A stretch of 64,000 bases of DNA from Arcobacter venerupis (GCF_013201665.1 NZ_CP053840.1:1612001-1676000); one strand, 5' to 3'. Positions 1 through 10,303 are shown, counted from the first letter of the stretch. Translations and numbers: made by a program. Notes: generated from the sequence alone by a model not told the origin.

Positions 1-198
1 ACAAAAAAAGATTTAAGTAGAGATGGAATTTATGCATTTACTACAACACATGGCTTATTTGTAAAAAGAATTCAAAGAAGAGTTGATGGGAAGTTGGACA
101 TTATTTCTGATAATAAGGATTATCCATCCCAAATTTTAAATAAAATGGAATTAGAGATATTAGGAAAAGTCATAAGCTCTTTTGGAATGGTTTACTAA
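1..198 (+). CDS. S24/LexA-like phage-repressor-type regulator, C-terminal fragment
   Basis: An open frame enters at base 1 and stops at TAA 196-198, giving 65 residues. The motif DGIYAFTT, then VKRIQRR, then an SDN-like ISDNKDYP match the end of the S24 peptidase fold of LexA/CI-like repressors, where the Lys of the VKR segment is the catalytic base. The N-terminal DNA-binding part lies outside the window. Such proteins self-cleave on DNA damage or act as stress regulators. Family assignment rests on motif shape only. Confidence 0.7.
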   Translation, partial: TKKDLSRDGIYAFTTTHGLFVKRIQRRVDGKLDIISDNKDYPSQILNKMELEILGKVISSFGMVY

Positions 199-199
199 T

Positions 200-1198
200 T
201 TAAAAAAGAGTTAAACTTTTTTCACTTTTTAATAGGTATTCTTGAACTTGATTGTAGTTAAAACCCATCAAATATATGGCATTAAATTTTATTTTATTTA
301 AAATAGGTTTTAATTCATCAAGTTCTTTTATAAGAATTTGTTCATCTTCTTTTAAATATTCAGAGTAATTAGTCGTTATAAAAATAGTTTTTGCATATTT
401 ATATTTTATTTTCATATATAAAATTTCATTTGCAAATAAACTTTGTGTATCTTGGGAAATAATAAATCTATCACTTCTTCCAAATTCAATTAAATTTAAA
501 TTTCTATCTATAAAAAGTGGTTTTAGATTATTAAACATTTTTAATTTTGAAAAATCAATATTTCCACCTAAAAAAATATGAATTCTTAAAAATTGAGCTA
601 AATATAAACTAGGAATTTTTATTTTTGAAAAATATTGATTATTAAATGAAAAAGAGGTTTCAAATAATGAATGTTCTATTAAGTTTTCTATTTCTAGTTT
701 TTTAGTAATTTTGCTAAAATCTTTATTGTGAGGGTAGATTTTACCTAATATCTCTTCGTTTAAAGAAATAATAATATCGTTTTGTTCAATCTCATCTATA
801 TTTTTAAATAAATTTTCTAGTTTTGTTGGTATTAATTTAATAGATTTTGAAAAATGCGAAGAATAAATTTTTAATAATTGGTAAGTAATTTTATCACAAA
901 AGTAAGCTTCTAAATTTAAAATTGAAAGTTTATATCTTATTAATTTTATAATGCAAGTGTCAATATCTTTAACTTTTATCCAAGCTATCTCATTATCAAG
1001 AATTGCTGAATTCGTATCTAAAATAATTGCAAAAGCACCATTCGTTATAGCTATATTTATATCATTCAAATCTCTAGCAATAAATAAATCACCTTCTTTT
1101 ACTTTGTTTGCATTGGTTTTAATAGAGTATATAAAAGAGATTGATGGAGAGTTTAATAAACTTCCATCAACAATATCTAAAATTGATGAGATTTGCAC
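200..1198 (-). CDS. Mur-ligase N-terminal-like protein of unknown function
   Basis: 332 residues. The N-terminus (DGSLLNSP, then IKTNANKVKEGDLFIA and the ITNGAFAIILD segment) resembles the N-terminal domain of MurE/MurF ligases, where a similar stretch binds the UDP-sugar substrate. I see no Mur-ligase ATP-binding GTNGKT motif further on, so it is not a complete ligase. It abuts metG (start at the base where metG ends) and is probably co-transcribed with it. It could be an orphan regulatory or degenerate paralogue. Function unknown; confidence that the gene is real is high, family call moderate. Confidence 0.6.
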   Translation of the reverse strand: MQISSILDIVDGSLLNSPSISFIYSIKTNANKVKEGDLFIARDLNDINIAITNGAFAIILDTNSAILDNEIAWIKVKDIDTCIIKLIRYKLSILNLEAYFCDKITYQLLKIYSSHFSKSIKLIPTKLENLFKNIDEIEQNDIIISLNEEILGKIYPHNKDFSKITKKLEIENLIEHSLFETSFSFNNQYFSKIKIPSLYLAQFLRIHIFLGGNIDFSKLKMFNNLKPLFIDRNLNLIEFGRSDRFIISQDTQSLFANEILYMKIKYKYAKTIFITTNYSEYLKEDEQILIKELDELKPILNKIKFNAIYLMGFNYNQVQEYLLKSEKSLTLF

Positions 1199-3147
1199 TA
1201 GCTTATTTTTGTTCCAGATTTTTTAGGAGTTTCAGGTTTTAGTAATGATAAACCATTTTCATCTTTAGCAGCCATTAACATTCCCTCACTTAACATTCCC
1301 ATCAATTTTGCTGGTTTTAAGTTTGCAACAACACATGCCTGAGTTCCTACAAGTTCTTCAGCAGAATAATACTCTTTAATTCCAGCAAGAATTTGTCTAT
1401 TTCTTCCTTCCCCTAAATCAACTTGGAGTTTTAATAATTTTGAAGATTTTGGAACTTCAACAGCTTCAACAATTGTTCCAATTTTTAATGTTGTTTGGAA
1501 AAATTGATCAATTGTAATTAAATTATCATCTTCTACAATTGCAACTTCTTCTTTTTTTGTTTCACATTCAGTTTTTGAAATGTCAGAAGATGCTGGTTGT
1601 TCTAATAAAACCTCTTCAATTCTTGGAAATAATTGGTCAACTTTTGTAATAATTGTATCTTCTAATAAATTTTTATTTTTAATTAAAGAGTTATAAGTTG
1701 CTGTATCAATTTTCATTCCTAATGACTCTGCTATTTTTGCAATTTTTTCAGGCATAACAGCATCTAAAAGTAGGGCAACTTTAGCCATGATATTTGTAAT
1801 TAATGCAACTAATGCCATAGCTTCATCAGCTTTTCCATCTTTCATTAAATTCCATGGTTCGTAGTCATTTATTGCTTTATTCGCAATTGTTAATACTTTC
1901 CATAAATCTTCTAAATATCTATTTATTTGCATATTAAAAATATAAGCTTCAACATTTCCTAAAATTGCATCAATTTCTGCTAATTCTTTTGCATGGAATT
2001 TTTCAACATCTTTCGAACTTACTTTAAAATCAAAATATTTTCCACTCATACCAGAAATTCTATTTAATAAATTTCCTAAATCATTTCCTAAATCAGAATT
2101 AATTCTATCGATTAAAGCTTTTTGAGAAAAATCTCCATCTTGACCAAATGGAACTTCTCTTAACATAAAATATCTGAATGCATCTAAGCCATAAGCATCA
2201 GCAACTTGTTTTGGATCTACAACATTCCCTTTTGATTTAGACATTTTTTCGCCATCTCTTGTCCACCATCCGTGAGCTGCGATGTGTTTTGGAAGAGGTA
2301 AATCTAAAGACATTAAAAATGCTGGCCAATAAATAGCATGGAACCTTAAAATATCTTTTCCAACAAGTTGTACATTTGCAGGCCAGAATTTCATGTTAGC
2401 CTCATCAGTTCCATATCCAAGTGCAGTAATATAATTTAGTAAAGCATCTAACCAAACATACATAACATGTTTTGGTTCGTTCATTGATTCTGGTAATTTC
2501 ACACCCCAATCAAATGAAGTTCTTGAAATTGATAAATCTCTTAATCCACCTTTTACAAAGTTAGAAATTTCATTTTTTTTAGCTCGAGGTAAAATACAAT
2601 CTTCATTCTCTTCATACCATTTAATTAGTTTATCTTCATATTTTGATAATTTAAAGAAATAACTCTCTTCTTTTACAATAGAAGTTGGTCTTCCACAATC
2701 AGGGCAAAATTGTTCATCAACTAACTGTTTTTCAGTAAAAAATGTCTCACAAGATACACAATAAAAACCTTCGTATTCACCTTTGTAAATATCACCTTTG
2801 TCAAACATAGTTTGAAAAGCTTTTTGAACTCCAAGTTTGTGTTCTTCATCTGTTGTTCTAATAAATTTATCATAAGTAATATCAAAATCATCCCATAAAG
2901 TTCTAAATTTACCAGAAATTTCATCTGCATACTCTTTAGGTGTTTTTCCTCTTAGTTCAGCACTTTGAGAGATTTTCTGTCCATGTTCATCAGTTCCTGT
3001 TAGAAGGAAAGTATTTAAACCAGTTAATCTTGAATATCTAGCTAGCATATCAGCTATAATTGTAGTATATGCATGACCAATATGAGCTACATCATTTACA
3101 TAATAAATTGGTGTTGTTATATAAACATTTTTGCAAGATTCTTCCAT
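1198..3147 (-). CDS. metG: methionyl-tRNA synthetase with C-terminal tRNA-binding domain
   Basis: 649 residues; charges tRNA-Met in the cytoplasm. The class I signature HIGH is at residues 22-25 and KMSKS at 301-305. A zinc knuckle of two Cys pairs (C130/C133 and C148/C151) lies in the connective peptide. The last ~110 residues (from about 540, with the KIGTIVEAVEVPKSSKL segment) form an EMAP/Trbp111-like tRNA-binding domain, which in this family gives dimerisation. Length and domain order fit the dimeric bacterial form. The start MEESCKNVYITTP is just ahead of the Rossmann fold. Confidence 0.97.
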   Translation of the reverse strand: MEESCKNVYITTPIYYVNDVAHIGHAYTTIIADMLARYSRLTGLNTFLLTGTDEHGQKISQSAELRGKTPKEYADEISGKFRTLWDDFDITYDKFIRTTDEEHKLGVQKAFQTMFDKGDIYKGEYEGFYCVSCETFFTEKQLVDEQFCPDCGRPTSIVKEESYFFKLSKYEDKLIKWYEENEDCILPRAKKNEISNFVKGGLRDLSISRTSFDWGVKLPESMNEPKHVMYVWLDALLNYITALGYGTDEANMKFWPANVQLVGKDILRFHAIYWPAFLMSLDLPLPKHIAAHGWWTRDGEKMSKSKGNVVDPKQVADAYGLDAFRYFMLREVPFGQDGDFSQKALIDRINSDLGNDLGNLLNRISGMSGKYFDFKVSSKDVEKFHAKELAEIDAILGNVEAYIFNMQINRYLEDLWKVLTIANKAINDYEPWNLMKDGKADEAMALVALITNIMAKVALLLDAVMPEKIAKIAESLGMKIDTATYNSLIKNKNLLEDTIITKVDQLFPRIEEVLLEQPASSDISKTECETKKEEVAIVEDDNLITIDQFFQTTLKIGTIVEAVEVPKSSKLLKLQVDLGEGRNRQILAGIKEYYSAEELVGTQACVVANLKPAKLMGMLSEGMLMAAKDENGLSLLKPETPKKSGTKIS

Positions 3148-3177
3148 TGTTACCTCTTTTTCTTTTTTATAATTATA

Positions 3178-3384
3178 TTAAAATTCAAATCCACCGCCAG
3201 CACCTTTATTCATAGATTCATAAACGGCTATTACATATCTTTTTCTTAATTCACATTCAAAAAATTTATCACAATCAGAACAAGTTTTTAAACTGTTTGA
3301 TTTTTGACAAGTTTTTAATTCAACTAGCATATTGTCTAGTTTTATATCCCATTCATCAATAACTATATCTTCGTGATTAGACAT
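3178..3384 (-). CDS. conserved small cysteine-containing protein
   Basis: 68 residues, soluble and acidic, with Cys residues in the arrangement [19 protein letters not shown], which could bind a metal. It overlaps the preceding fbp stop by eight bases and ends 30 bases before metG, so it sits inside an fbp-metG transcription unit. The translational overlap and well-spaced start support a real gene. I do not recognise a function. Confidence 0.7.
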   Translation of the reverse strand: MSNHEDIVIDEWDIKLDNMLVELKTCQKSNSLKTCSDCDKFFECELRKRYVIAVYESMNKGAGGGFEF

Positions 3385-4219
3385 TTTTACTATAAACTTC
3401 TAAAACTCTTTTTATTTCACTATTTGAACCAAAAAAACATGGTGTTGTATCGTGAATATGAGTAGTTTCTACTTCTAAAACTCTTTTAAATCCATCAACT
3501 GCACCACCACCAGCTTTTTCATAAGCTAAAGCAAAAGGGAATACTTCAAACAGTTGTCTTAACTTCCCTTTTGGTCTATCTGTAGTTCCAGGATATGAGA
3601 ATAATCCACCACCTTTAAGTAAAATTTGGTGTAAATCAGGAACCATACCACCTGAATATCTTAATCTATAACCATCATTAAAAATATCGTCAATTAATTG
3701 TTTGTGAAAAGGTGCCCAACAGTTTTGTGTTGAACCTGGTGCATTTAATTTACCTTTTTCATTTAGTTTAATATTTTGGATAAATTTAAATTCATTATTT
3801 AAAAGTCTATACATTTTTACATCATCAGTTGTAACAACCATTTCAACTCTTGGACCAAATACAACATAAACAGAAGCAACTATATTAGCAGCATTAAATT
3901 CATTTTCATAAATACCAAAAATAGAACCAACAGATAAATTTACATCAACTAAAGAAGAACCATCAAGTGGATCATAAGCAATTAAATATTTTCCATTTTC
4001 ATTTAAATTTACAATAGCTTCTTGTTCTTCACTAACAATTGCTTTAATTGATGGAATTTTTTTAAAAATATTTTCAATAATTTCATCACTTGCAATGTCA
4101 AGTTTTAGTTGAGTATCACCAGTTGAATTCTCATGTTCACTTTTTCCTGTATCACCTGTTTGAATTAAATCTCTTATTTTAATTGCTGATTCTTCAATGG
4201 CTTTAATAATTTCTTGCAT
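3377..4219 (-). CDS. fbp: fructose-1,6-bisphosphatase, class I
   Basis: Gluconeogenic phosphatase acting on fructose-1,6-bisphosphate. Visible family marks are the metal-site region YDPLDGSS near residue 83, an earlier VSEEQE acidic site, and the sugar-binding segment with YSGGMVPD. I place the start at 4219 rather than the upstream in-frame ATG at 4237: the later ATG follows an AGAGAG Shine-Dalgarno and lies two bases after the mobB stop, giving 280 residues, usual for the family. mobB, fbp, the 68-residue gene and metG appear to form one unit. Confidence 0.95.
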   Translation of the reverse strand: MQEIIKAIEESAIKIRDLIQTGDTGKSEHENSTGDTQLKLDIASDEIIENIFKKIPSIKAIVSEEQEAIVNLNENGKYLIAYDPLDGSSLVDVNLSVGSIFGIYENEFNAANIVASVYVVFGPRVEMVVTTDDVKMYRLLNNEFKFIQNIKLNEKGKLNAPGSTQNCWAPFHKQLIDDIFNDGYRLRYSGGMVPDLHQILLKGGGLFSYPGTTDRPKGKLRQLFEVFPFALAYEKAGGGAVDGFKRVLEVETTHIHDTTPCFFGSNSEIKRVLEVYSKNV

Positions 4220-4220
4220 T

Positions 4221-4718
4221 TTATACTCTCTTTGCATTTTTATTAATCCATAAGATTATCTCTTCTGGATTATTTAAATCTAATATGTCTAAATCATTAG
4301 GAATTTCATTATTATTTATAGTTTCATCACAAGCGATTGCATTTGAAACACTAAAATAACTCTCATCTAATCTATTTCTAAAAATAGAAATTCTAGGTAA
4401 ATCAAGAGTTTTTAGACCCTCAACTAATAAATAATCAAAGTCTTGAAATAGTTCAATCATTTCATCTACATTTGATGTACTTTTTTTAAATAAAGTTGTT
4501 TTATTTGGACTTACAACAGCAACATCAGCACCCGTTTGAGAGAATTTAAAAGAATCTTTTCCTTCTCTATCAAAAACTGCTTTATCTTTTGGATCATGTT
4601 TAATAATACAAACTTTAAATCCACTGTCGTTGAGAATACTTGCTACTTTTATAATAGCAGTTGTTTTACCACTATTTGACGGACCTGAAAAGGCTACTAC
4701 TAATCTTTTTTTATTCAT
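4221..4718 (-). CDS. mobB: molybdopterin-guanine dinucleotide biosynthesis protein B
   Basis: 165 residues. A P-loop, GPSNSGKTT, begins at residue 12, and IIKHDPK and LLVEG segments follow as in MobB GTPases. MobB assists MobA in attaching GMP to molybdopterin, giving the bis-MGD cofactor of formate dehydrogenase and nitrate reductase. It lies immediately upstream of fbp with almost no gap. Length is normal for the stand-alone protein. Confidence 0.92.
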   Translation of the reverse strand: MNKKRLVVAFSGPSNSGKTTAIIKVASILNDSGFKVCIIKHDPKDKAVFDREGKDSFKFSQTGADVAVVSPNKTTLFKKSTSNVDEMIELFQDFDYLLVEGLKTLDLPRISIFRNRLDESYFSVSNAIACDETINNNEIPNDLDILDLNNPEEIILWINKNAKRV

Positions 4719-4789
4719 GGATTGGATTTTATCTAAATGATTGTTAAAATTGTTTTAGTTCTTTGAATTGTAATTAAAATAAATTAGGA

Positions 4790-5176
4790 TTAGTCATTAG
4801 TAACTTGAGTTTTTCTAAAATCTGGATAGATAAATGCACTAAATGGCACAAATAAAATCAATATTAACCATAATAATTTATTACTTTTTTCTTTAAAACT
4901 ACTTTTAATTATAGATATAAAAGAATAAAGCCAAATAATGATGTAGTTTATTAAAAAAATTATAATAAATAAGAATAATCCAAAATATAATCCAATAGCA
5001 AGCAAAATAAAATTTAAAAATAATTGTATTATTAAAATAGTTGGCTTATATTTTGGTTTAAATTCTAAATATGGAGATTTCATAATATTATTGACTGTAA
5101 CTTCTGGTGAATTTCGTCTTAAACTACTTTTTAAATTTCCATGTATTTTAATTCGTATATTTTTATTTTGTTTCAT
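4790..5176 (-). CDS. small membrane protein, PLDc_N-like
   Basis: 128 residues: a basic N-terminal ~40 residues, then hydrophobic segments at roughly 45-90 and 103-118. The final segment LLWLILILFVPFSAFIYPDF resembles the PLDc_N membrane motif found in short proteins and ahead of cardiolipin synthases. It stands alone between mobB and a divergent lipoprotein gene. No catalytic residues are visible, and I cannot assign a role. Confidence 0.6.
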   Translation of the reverse strand: MKQNKNIRIKIHGNLKSSLRRNSPEVTVNNIMKSPYLEFKPKYKPTILIIQLFLNFILLAIGLYFGLFLFIIIFLINYIIIWLYSFISIIKSSFKEKSNKLLWLILILFVPFSAFIYPDFRKTQVTND

Positions 5177-5272
5177 TATTTGCCTAATCTATGATATTTT
5201 ATAAATGACTAAATTCTTATAATAGCATTTTTATTTGATAACAGTAATAAAATACTAAAGAAATCCGTTATG

Positions 5273-5300
5273 TTGTCTTAAAGTTGAATTAATGTACAAT
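5273..5300 (+). promoter_or_regulatory. putative promoter of the lipoprotein gene
   Basis: TTGTCT at 5273 and TACAAT at 5295 are 16 bases apart and lie 28 bases before the ATG at 5328, which also has a GGAG Shine-Dalgarno. Seen by eye only; in an AT-rich genome such matches arise by chance. Confidence 0.35.
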
Positions 5301-5327
5301 ATATTTTATTAAAATCATGGAGAATTT

Positions 5328-5807
5328 ATGTACAAAATATTATTTCTTTTAATTGTTTCACTTTTTTTTACATCTTGTAGTAATAAAAATAATGCATTTA
5401 AATATTTTGAAAAAGATGAAATAGAAACAAAAGGTGTTCAATATACAAAAAAAACTGATATATTAAAAAACAATGAAGTAGAAGTTATATTCTGGGCTAC
5501 TTACTTAAATAAAATTGATAAAAATATTTCTAATTTAAATGAAGAGTTATTTTTAGTATCTGTATATTTTACAAATAAAGAGTCTCAAGACCTTTTTGAA
5601 AATAATTATTCATTCTCATTAAATGGAATAGATTCAACTTCAACACAAAAAGTTGAAAAAGATAATGAGAATTTCAAAAGTATAATGTTAAAAAATAGTT
5701 GGGGGAATTATTATTTGGTTAAATTTGATGCACAAAATAGCTACAATTTAATTTTAAAATTAAAAAATAAAAGTGCTAGTTCGGCGCAACTAAGCTTTGA
5801 AAAATAG
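5328..5807 (+). CDS. putative lipoprotein
   Basis: 159 residues. A lipoprotein signal peptide is visible: basic MYK, a hydrophobic core, then lipobox FTSC with the lipidated Cys at residue 17. The mature part is hydrophilic, with alternating patterns (EVIFWATYLNK, FLVSVYFTN, YLVKFD) suggesting a beta-sandwich. Its 3' end overlaps the convergent transglycosylase gene by about 30 bases. No family recognised. Confidence 0.75.
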   Translation: MYKILFLLIVSLFFTSCSNKNNAFKYFEKDEIETKGVQYTKKTDILKNNEVEVIFWATYLNKIDKNISNLNEELFLVSVYFTNKESQDLFENNYSFSLNGIDSTSTQKVEKDNENFKSIMLKNSWGNYYLVKFDAQNSYNLILKLKNKSASSAQLSFEK

Positions 5808-7428
5808 TAGAAAGAGTTATTTTATTTTTACTATCTAAATAATTATTATAAATGTAATAATTAGCTAAAACTTTTTTACCATAATCTCTTGTTTCTACAA
5901 ATGAGATTAATTCCATACTTAAAAAAGGTTCATATTTACCTTTATTTTTAAATAAGCCTTTGTTAAGTTGACTTTTTGCATATCCAGCGCCTCCATTGTA
6001 AGCATAAGCAATAAATAATGGGTTATTATTAAATTGCTTCATTAATGAATCTAAATGAAAACTCCCATATTTTATATTTTTATTTGGAATAAATTGTTCA
6101 TAAATATTATAATCTTCATTTAACTTTTTTGATATATCAGCTGATAAAAAAGGCATTATTTGCATAACTCCTTGAGCAGATGAAGATGAAATAGATGAGG
6201 GAATAAAATGGCTCTCTTGTCTTGCTATTGAGTAAATTAATACTTGTTTATTAATATCTAGATTTTGTATTATATTTCTATATGGAGTAATAAAATACTG
6301 TTTTTTATATTTATAATATCTTTCTAGAATAAATGCATGATGAGATAAAGTATTTTCATCTGAGAATAATTTCTCATATTTAAGTAGCTTTTGTTCATCA
6401 AAATTCTTTTTTGTATCTTCTAATATTTTCATCCATTCAAATGGATCAAATACATTAAATGAAGATTTTATATTTCCTAAGGGAATTTTATATTCAATAT
6501 TATCAATTTTAAAATCAAGTAACTCTTTTGCATATAAAGAATATATATTATTATCCCAACTTTGTGCTAATTCTTCAAGATAGGATTGATTTTTAGTTAA
6601 TAAATAGATCCAAAATAAAGACTTGTCTTTGTGAAATCTTAAATATGCTTTATTATTTGCGTCTTTGAAAAAATTTAATGCAATGGTGATATTATTGTTA
6701 TTTACAGCATTTATTCCCAAAGAAAATAAATTATCTGAAGTCATGTCTTTATGATTTTTTGCCATTAGTAAAGATTTCTGTAAATTATTTAAGCCATTCT
6801 CATAAATAACATACCGAAGAAATCTCTCAAAGTTTTTATCAGTTGAAATTTTATCAACAAGTTCTTGACTTAGTGGTTTGTTAAGGAATTTTATTCTGTA
6901 GGTTTTAGACAAATTGAAAAAAAGTCTAAAAAATCTATCTAAATCAGAATTAACTAAAGATGTAAAAGGATCAGATGAAGCAATTATTTGTAAATCATTT
7001 TTTAAAGTAGGGTAAGCATCAAGTTTACTAATAAAAAAAATCAAATCACTTTTTGAGATTTCAGTTGCCTCATCTAATGATAATCCCAAAGCAATACATT
7101 TTGAATCTTCATTTTTTAATTGTGTAATACTGGCTCTATAACATTTTAAATCTTCAGGAGGTAAAGTTTTGTATTTTTTGTTATAAATTTTTTTAACACT
7201 TGAATTTATTGGATTTGCCATATCAAAAGCAGTTTTTGCATCTTCTGCTGAAATATTATCTTCATTTAAATATTGAAGAATAAAAAAATCTCTTGCATAG
7301 GATTTTGGTTTTTGTTCAAGCCAGTCTAAAGTAACTTTGAAATCTTTTTGAAACATATCTGTAGTAGAAGCACTAACAGATACATTCAATAAAAAAGCAG
7401 TACTAAATGATAATAAAAGTTTTCTCAT
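5776..7428 (-). CDS. slt: soluble lytic murein transglycosylase
   Basis: 550 residues with an N-terminal signal peptide (MRKLLLSFSTAFLLNVSVSA). A long helical region of about 370 residues is followed by the SLT catalytic domain: IARQESHF with catalytic Glu405, then SAQGVMQIMP, and AYNGGAGYA near residue 485. It cleaves the glycan strands of peptidoglycan in the periplasm, forming 1,6-anhydro ends. Length and order match Slt70-type enzymes. It is followed in the upstream direction by yggT and gltX, probably in one unit. Confidence 0.93.
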   Translation of the reverse strand: MRKLLLSFSTAFLLNVSVSASTTDMFQKDFKVTLDWLEQKPKSYARDFFILQYLNEDNISAEDAKTAFDMANPINSSVKKIYNKKYKTLPPEDLKCYRASITQLKNEDSKCIALGLSLDEATEISKSDLIFFISKLDAYPTLKNDLQIIASSDPFTSLVNSDLDRFFRLFFNLSKTYRIKFLNKPLSQELVDKISTDKNFERFLRYVIYENGLNNLQKSLLMAKNHKDMTSDNLFSLGINAVNNNNITIALNFFKDANNKAYLRFHKDKSLFWIYLLTKNQSYLEELAQSWDNNIYSLYAKELLDFKIDNIEYKIPLGNIKSSFNVFDPFEWMKILEDTKKNFDEQKLLKYEKLFSDENTLSHHAFILERYYKYKKQYFITPYRNIIQNLDINKQVLIYSIARQESHFIPSSISSSSAQGVMQIMPFLSADISKKLNEDYNIYEQFIPNKNIKYGSFHLDSLMKQFNNNPLFIAYAYNGGAGYAKSQLNKGLFKNKGKYEPFLSMELISFVETRDYGKKVLANYYIYNNYLDSKNKITLSTIFQSLVAPN

Positions 7429-7431
7429 ATC

Positions 7432-7704
7432 TTAGAAAAATAGATTTTTCAAAAAAGTCTCTAAGAAGATTAAAGCAAAAATTAAAATTAAAGGAGCTAA
7501 ATCCATTCCACCAATTACAGTTGGAATATATCTTCTTATAAATGCATAAGCTGGTTCAGTTAATCTATAAAGCATTTGAACAATTGGATTATATGGATCT
7601 GGTCTTACCCAACTTAAAAGGGCAGAAATAATAATAACCCATTTATATAAAGAAATAATAGTTAAAACTATTGTAAAAATTGAAGTTAAAAGTGCATCTG
7701 TCAT
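7432..7704 (-). CDS. YggT family membrane protein
   Basis: 90 residues with two hydrophobic segments flanking the family motif [21 protein letters not shown], in which the RPDPxNPxVxxL core is diagnostic. Related proteins are implicated in osmotic tolerance or in membrane organisation near division; the role here is not known. It overlaps the gltX stop by four bases (ATGA), indicating translational coupling. Confidence 0.88.
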   Translation of the reverse strand: MTDALLTSIFTIVLTIISLYKWVIIISALLSWVRPDPYNPIVQMLYRLTEPAYAFIRRYIPTVIGGMDLAPLILIFALIFLETFLKNLFF

Positions 7705-9002
7705 TTTATAATTTCTCCCAAATAATTTTTAATTAAAGGATAAATATCTGAGATATCTGGTCCATTATCAACACCTGTTAAAAGATATCTTAACGGTTCA
7801 GAAAGATTTTTTCCATTTAAGTTTGTTTGTTCTGCAATATACTTTTTTAATTCTTCAAAATCATTAAAAAAAGGTGCTTTTTGCATACATTCTTTTAGTT
7901 TAATAAACTCTTCTTCAAAACTTTTACATTTAGTTTTAATAGTAAAAATAGAAGAAATTTTTTCTTTTATCTCTTTGATTGTACTTGTTTCTTGTAAAAA
8001 AACTTTCCCGAGTTTTCCAATATCTATATCTGCAAATCCAAGAATTTTAGAAAGTCTCATATCATCAAGAGCTTCTACGTGTTTTTTATTTATCAATTTT
8101 AATTCATCTATATCAAATTTTGCTGGAATTTTTGAAATATTTTCGATATTAAACCACTCAATTGCTTCTTCCAAACTAAAAATCTCATTTGGTGCTTCAT
8201 TTCCAATTAAAACTAAATAATTTGCAATTGCGCTTGGTAAAAAACCTTCTTCAATTAAGTATTTTACTGAACTTAGATCATCTACATCTGATATTTCTTT
8301 ACCTGTTTGAGCATTTAAAATAATTGGTAAATGCACATATTTTATCTCTTTATTGTAACCTAATAGTTCTCTTACATGGATTTGTTTAAGAGTATCAAAG
8401 ATATGACTTTCTTCACAAATAACAACAGAAATATCCATTAACATATCATCAATTGCACATGCATAATTATATCTAGGTGTTTTATCTTGTTTTAAAATAA
8501 TAAAAGAGTCAACATCAAATGGTGTATAATCAAAATCACCTTTTAATAAATCTGTAAATTTTATATTATTCTCAGGTTTTTTAATTCTTACTGTAAATGG
8601 TGCATTTATATTCAAAACTGTTTCATCTGACAAGTTTTCACAAAAACCATCATATGAAAATTCTTTTCCATCTTTTTTTGCTATTTCTTTTAATTCATCA
8701 AGTTTTTCATCACTACAAAAACAAGAAAATGCTTTTTTTTGAGTGATTAGTTGTAAAGCCATTTTTTGATGATATTTTAAATTTGCACTTTGATAAAATA
8801 AAGATTTATACTCAATAGAAAAAAGATTCAAGATTTCTAAAATTTCTTTATCTTTTCCCTCAATATTTTTTTGTGTTTCGAAATCTTCAATTCTGATAAT
8901 TAAGTCTTCTTTTAATTGTTTTGACACAATGTAATTAAAAATGGCAACTCGTAAGTCGGCAATATTCATATCTCTCGTTGAACTTGGAGCAAATCTTAGC
9001 AA
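7701..9002 (-). CDS. gltX: glutamyl-tRNA synthetase paralogue with degenerate catalytic motifs
   Basis: 433 residues with clear overall GluRS architecture (FAPSSTRDM start, [34 protein letters not shown]). The signatures are altered: the HIGH position (residues 13-16) reads NIAD, the usual GEDH segment near residue 197 reads EESH, and the KMSKR position (235-239) reads KEISD. Campylobacterota normally carry two GluRS paralogues with distinct tRNA preference. The altered residues bind ATP and the adenylate in the family, so aminoacylation may be lost or changed. The frame is intact, which argues against simple decay. Confidence 0.8.
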   Translation of the reverse strand: MLRFAPSSTRDMNIADLRVAIFNYIVSKQLKEDLIIRIEDFETQKNIEGKDKEILEILNLFSIEYKSLFYQSANLKYHQKMALQLITQKKAFSCFCSDEKLDELKEIAKKDGKEFSYDGFCENLSDETVLNINAPFTVRIKKPENNIKFTDLLKGDFDYTPFDVDSFIILKQDKTPRYNYACAIDDMLMDISVVICEESHIFDTLKQIHVRELLGYNKEIKYVHLPIILNAQTGKEISDVDDLSSVKYLIEEGFLPSAIANYLVLIGNEAPNEIFSLEEAIEWFNIENISKIPAKFDIDELKLINKKHVEALDDMRLSKILGFADIDIGKLGKVFLQETSTIKEIKEKISSIFTIKTKCKSFEEEFIKLKECMQKAPFFNDFEELKKYIAEQTNLNGKNLSEPLRYLLTGVDNGPDISDIYPLIKNYLGEIIK

Positions 9003-9005
9003 AAC

Positions 9006-10301
9006 TTATTTCCTTACTATTGAAAAAGTTAGATTATTTATTTCATTATGTGATTTAATATATTTATTTAAATCATCTAATTTCAAATTCTGAATTTTTT
9101 CTAACTCTTTTTCTGAATAATCCGGTGATAATCCTCTATAATATAGAGTAAATGCTCTATTTAATCGTTGACTTAATGTTTCATTTCTAAGTGGTTCACT
9201 ACCTGTTAAGAAATTTTTAGCAGCGTCTAATTCCTCTTTAGTAACACCTTTATTAACAAATTCAGCAACAATTTGTGAAACTAATTTTTCTGCTTCACTT
9301 GCAGTTTCATTTTTAGTTTGTAAATAACCATTAAAATATGAATGAGATTTATTTATTGAGATAGAACCATAAGCACTATATGCTAAACCTCTTTTTACTC
9401 TTATCTCTTCCATTAATCTTGAACCAAAACCTGAACCACCTAAAATAAATGAAGCTACTTTTGCTTTATAGTTTTCTTCATCTTTTGAATCCACATTAAA
9501 AGAACTTCCAAAATATATATAAGCTTGTTCTGTTTGTTTTATTAAAGTTTTCTCTTCTTTTTTAGAAGTAAAATTAATTTTTTCTAATTCAATCTTTTTC
9601 CCAACATTCAACGTTTCTAAAAGAGGTTTTACTAAATTTTCAAACTCTTTTAAATCAAAATCTCCACCTGCAACAATAATCAAATTTTCTAAACATACTA
9701 TTTGAGATATGAAGTTTTCTATATCTTTTAACTCTATTTTTGAAATACTTTCAATTGTTCCAGATGCGGCATTTTCAAGTGCTGTTCCTCTAAATAATAG
9801 AGATTTTAATTGATTTTGTGAAACATAATCAAAATCATTCTCTTTTCTTTTTAAAGAACCTGTTTGCATTGTTTTTAATTTATCTAAAGTATTTTGTGTA
9901 AAATTTGGTGATTTTAAAAGTGAATTCAAAAGTTCTATACCTTTTTGAGATTCTTCTTTTAAACTTGATAATTCAATAACAAATGTTTCAAAACCAGTAG
10001 AAGCTGATAAAGAAATTGCATTTTCATCTAATTTTTCAGCAAATTTGGTAGCACCTAACTCTTTAGTACCTTCATTTAACAATTTTGAAGATAATGATGC
10101 TAATCCACTTTTATTTTTGTCTTGAATATATCCTGAATTTTGAAAAACTAATTGTAAATTTAATATTGGTAAACTTTTTTGTTCTTCAAAAACTACAGGT
10201 ATTTGTACACCTTTTATATCAATATGCTTTATCATTGCACCCATTAAATTTCCTTGTAATATTGCTATTATGAATAAAAAATAAAATCCTATTTTTCTCA
10301 A
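9006..10301 (-). CDS. M16 family peptidase homologue lacking the zinc motif
   Basis: 431 residues with a signal peptide ending near residue 21. Sequence pattern is of M16 peptidases (GLASLSSKLLNEGTKE, then LGGSGFGSRLMEEIRVKRGLAYSAYG around residues 288-313, a hallmark of the second half). The HxxEH zinc site expected in the first domain is absent; LLNEGT occupies that place. Such members usually act as the non-catalytic partner of an active M16 subunit. It lies two bases from mqnC and may be co-transcribed from bamA. Confidence 0.85.
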   Translation of the reverse strand: MRKIGFYFLFIIAILQGNLMGAMIKHIDIKGVQIPVVFEEQKSLPILNLQLVFQNSGYIQDKNKSGLASLSSKLLNEGTKELGATKFAEKLDENAISLSASTGFETFVIELSSLKEESQKGIELLNSLLKSPNFTQNTLDKLKTMQTGSLKRKENDFDYVSQNQLKSLLFRGTALENAASGTIESISKIELKDIENFISQIVCLENLIIVAGGDFDLKEFENLVKPLLETLNVGKKIELEKINFTSKKEEKTLIKQTEQAYIYFGSSFNVDSKDEENYKAKVASFILGGSGFGSRLMEEIRVKRGLAYSAYGSISINKSHSYFNGYLQTKNETASEAEKLVSQIVAEFVNKGVTKEELDAAKNFLTGSEPLRNETLSQRLNRAFTLYYRGLSPDYSEKELEKIQNLKLDDLNKYIKSHNEINNLTFSIVRK

Positions 10302-10303
10302 AG

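Noticed and set aside
4220..4237. Upstream ATG for fbp at 4237
   Set aside because: It lies inside mobB; the ATG at 4219 follows AGAGAG and the mobB stop.
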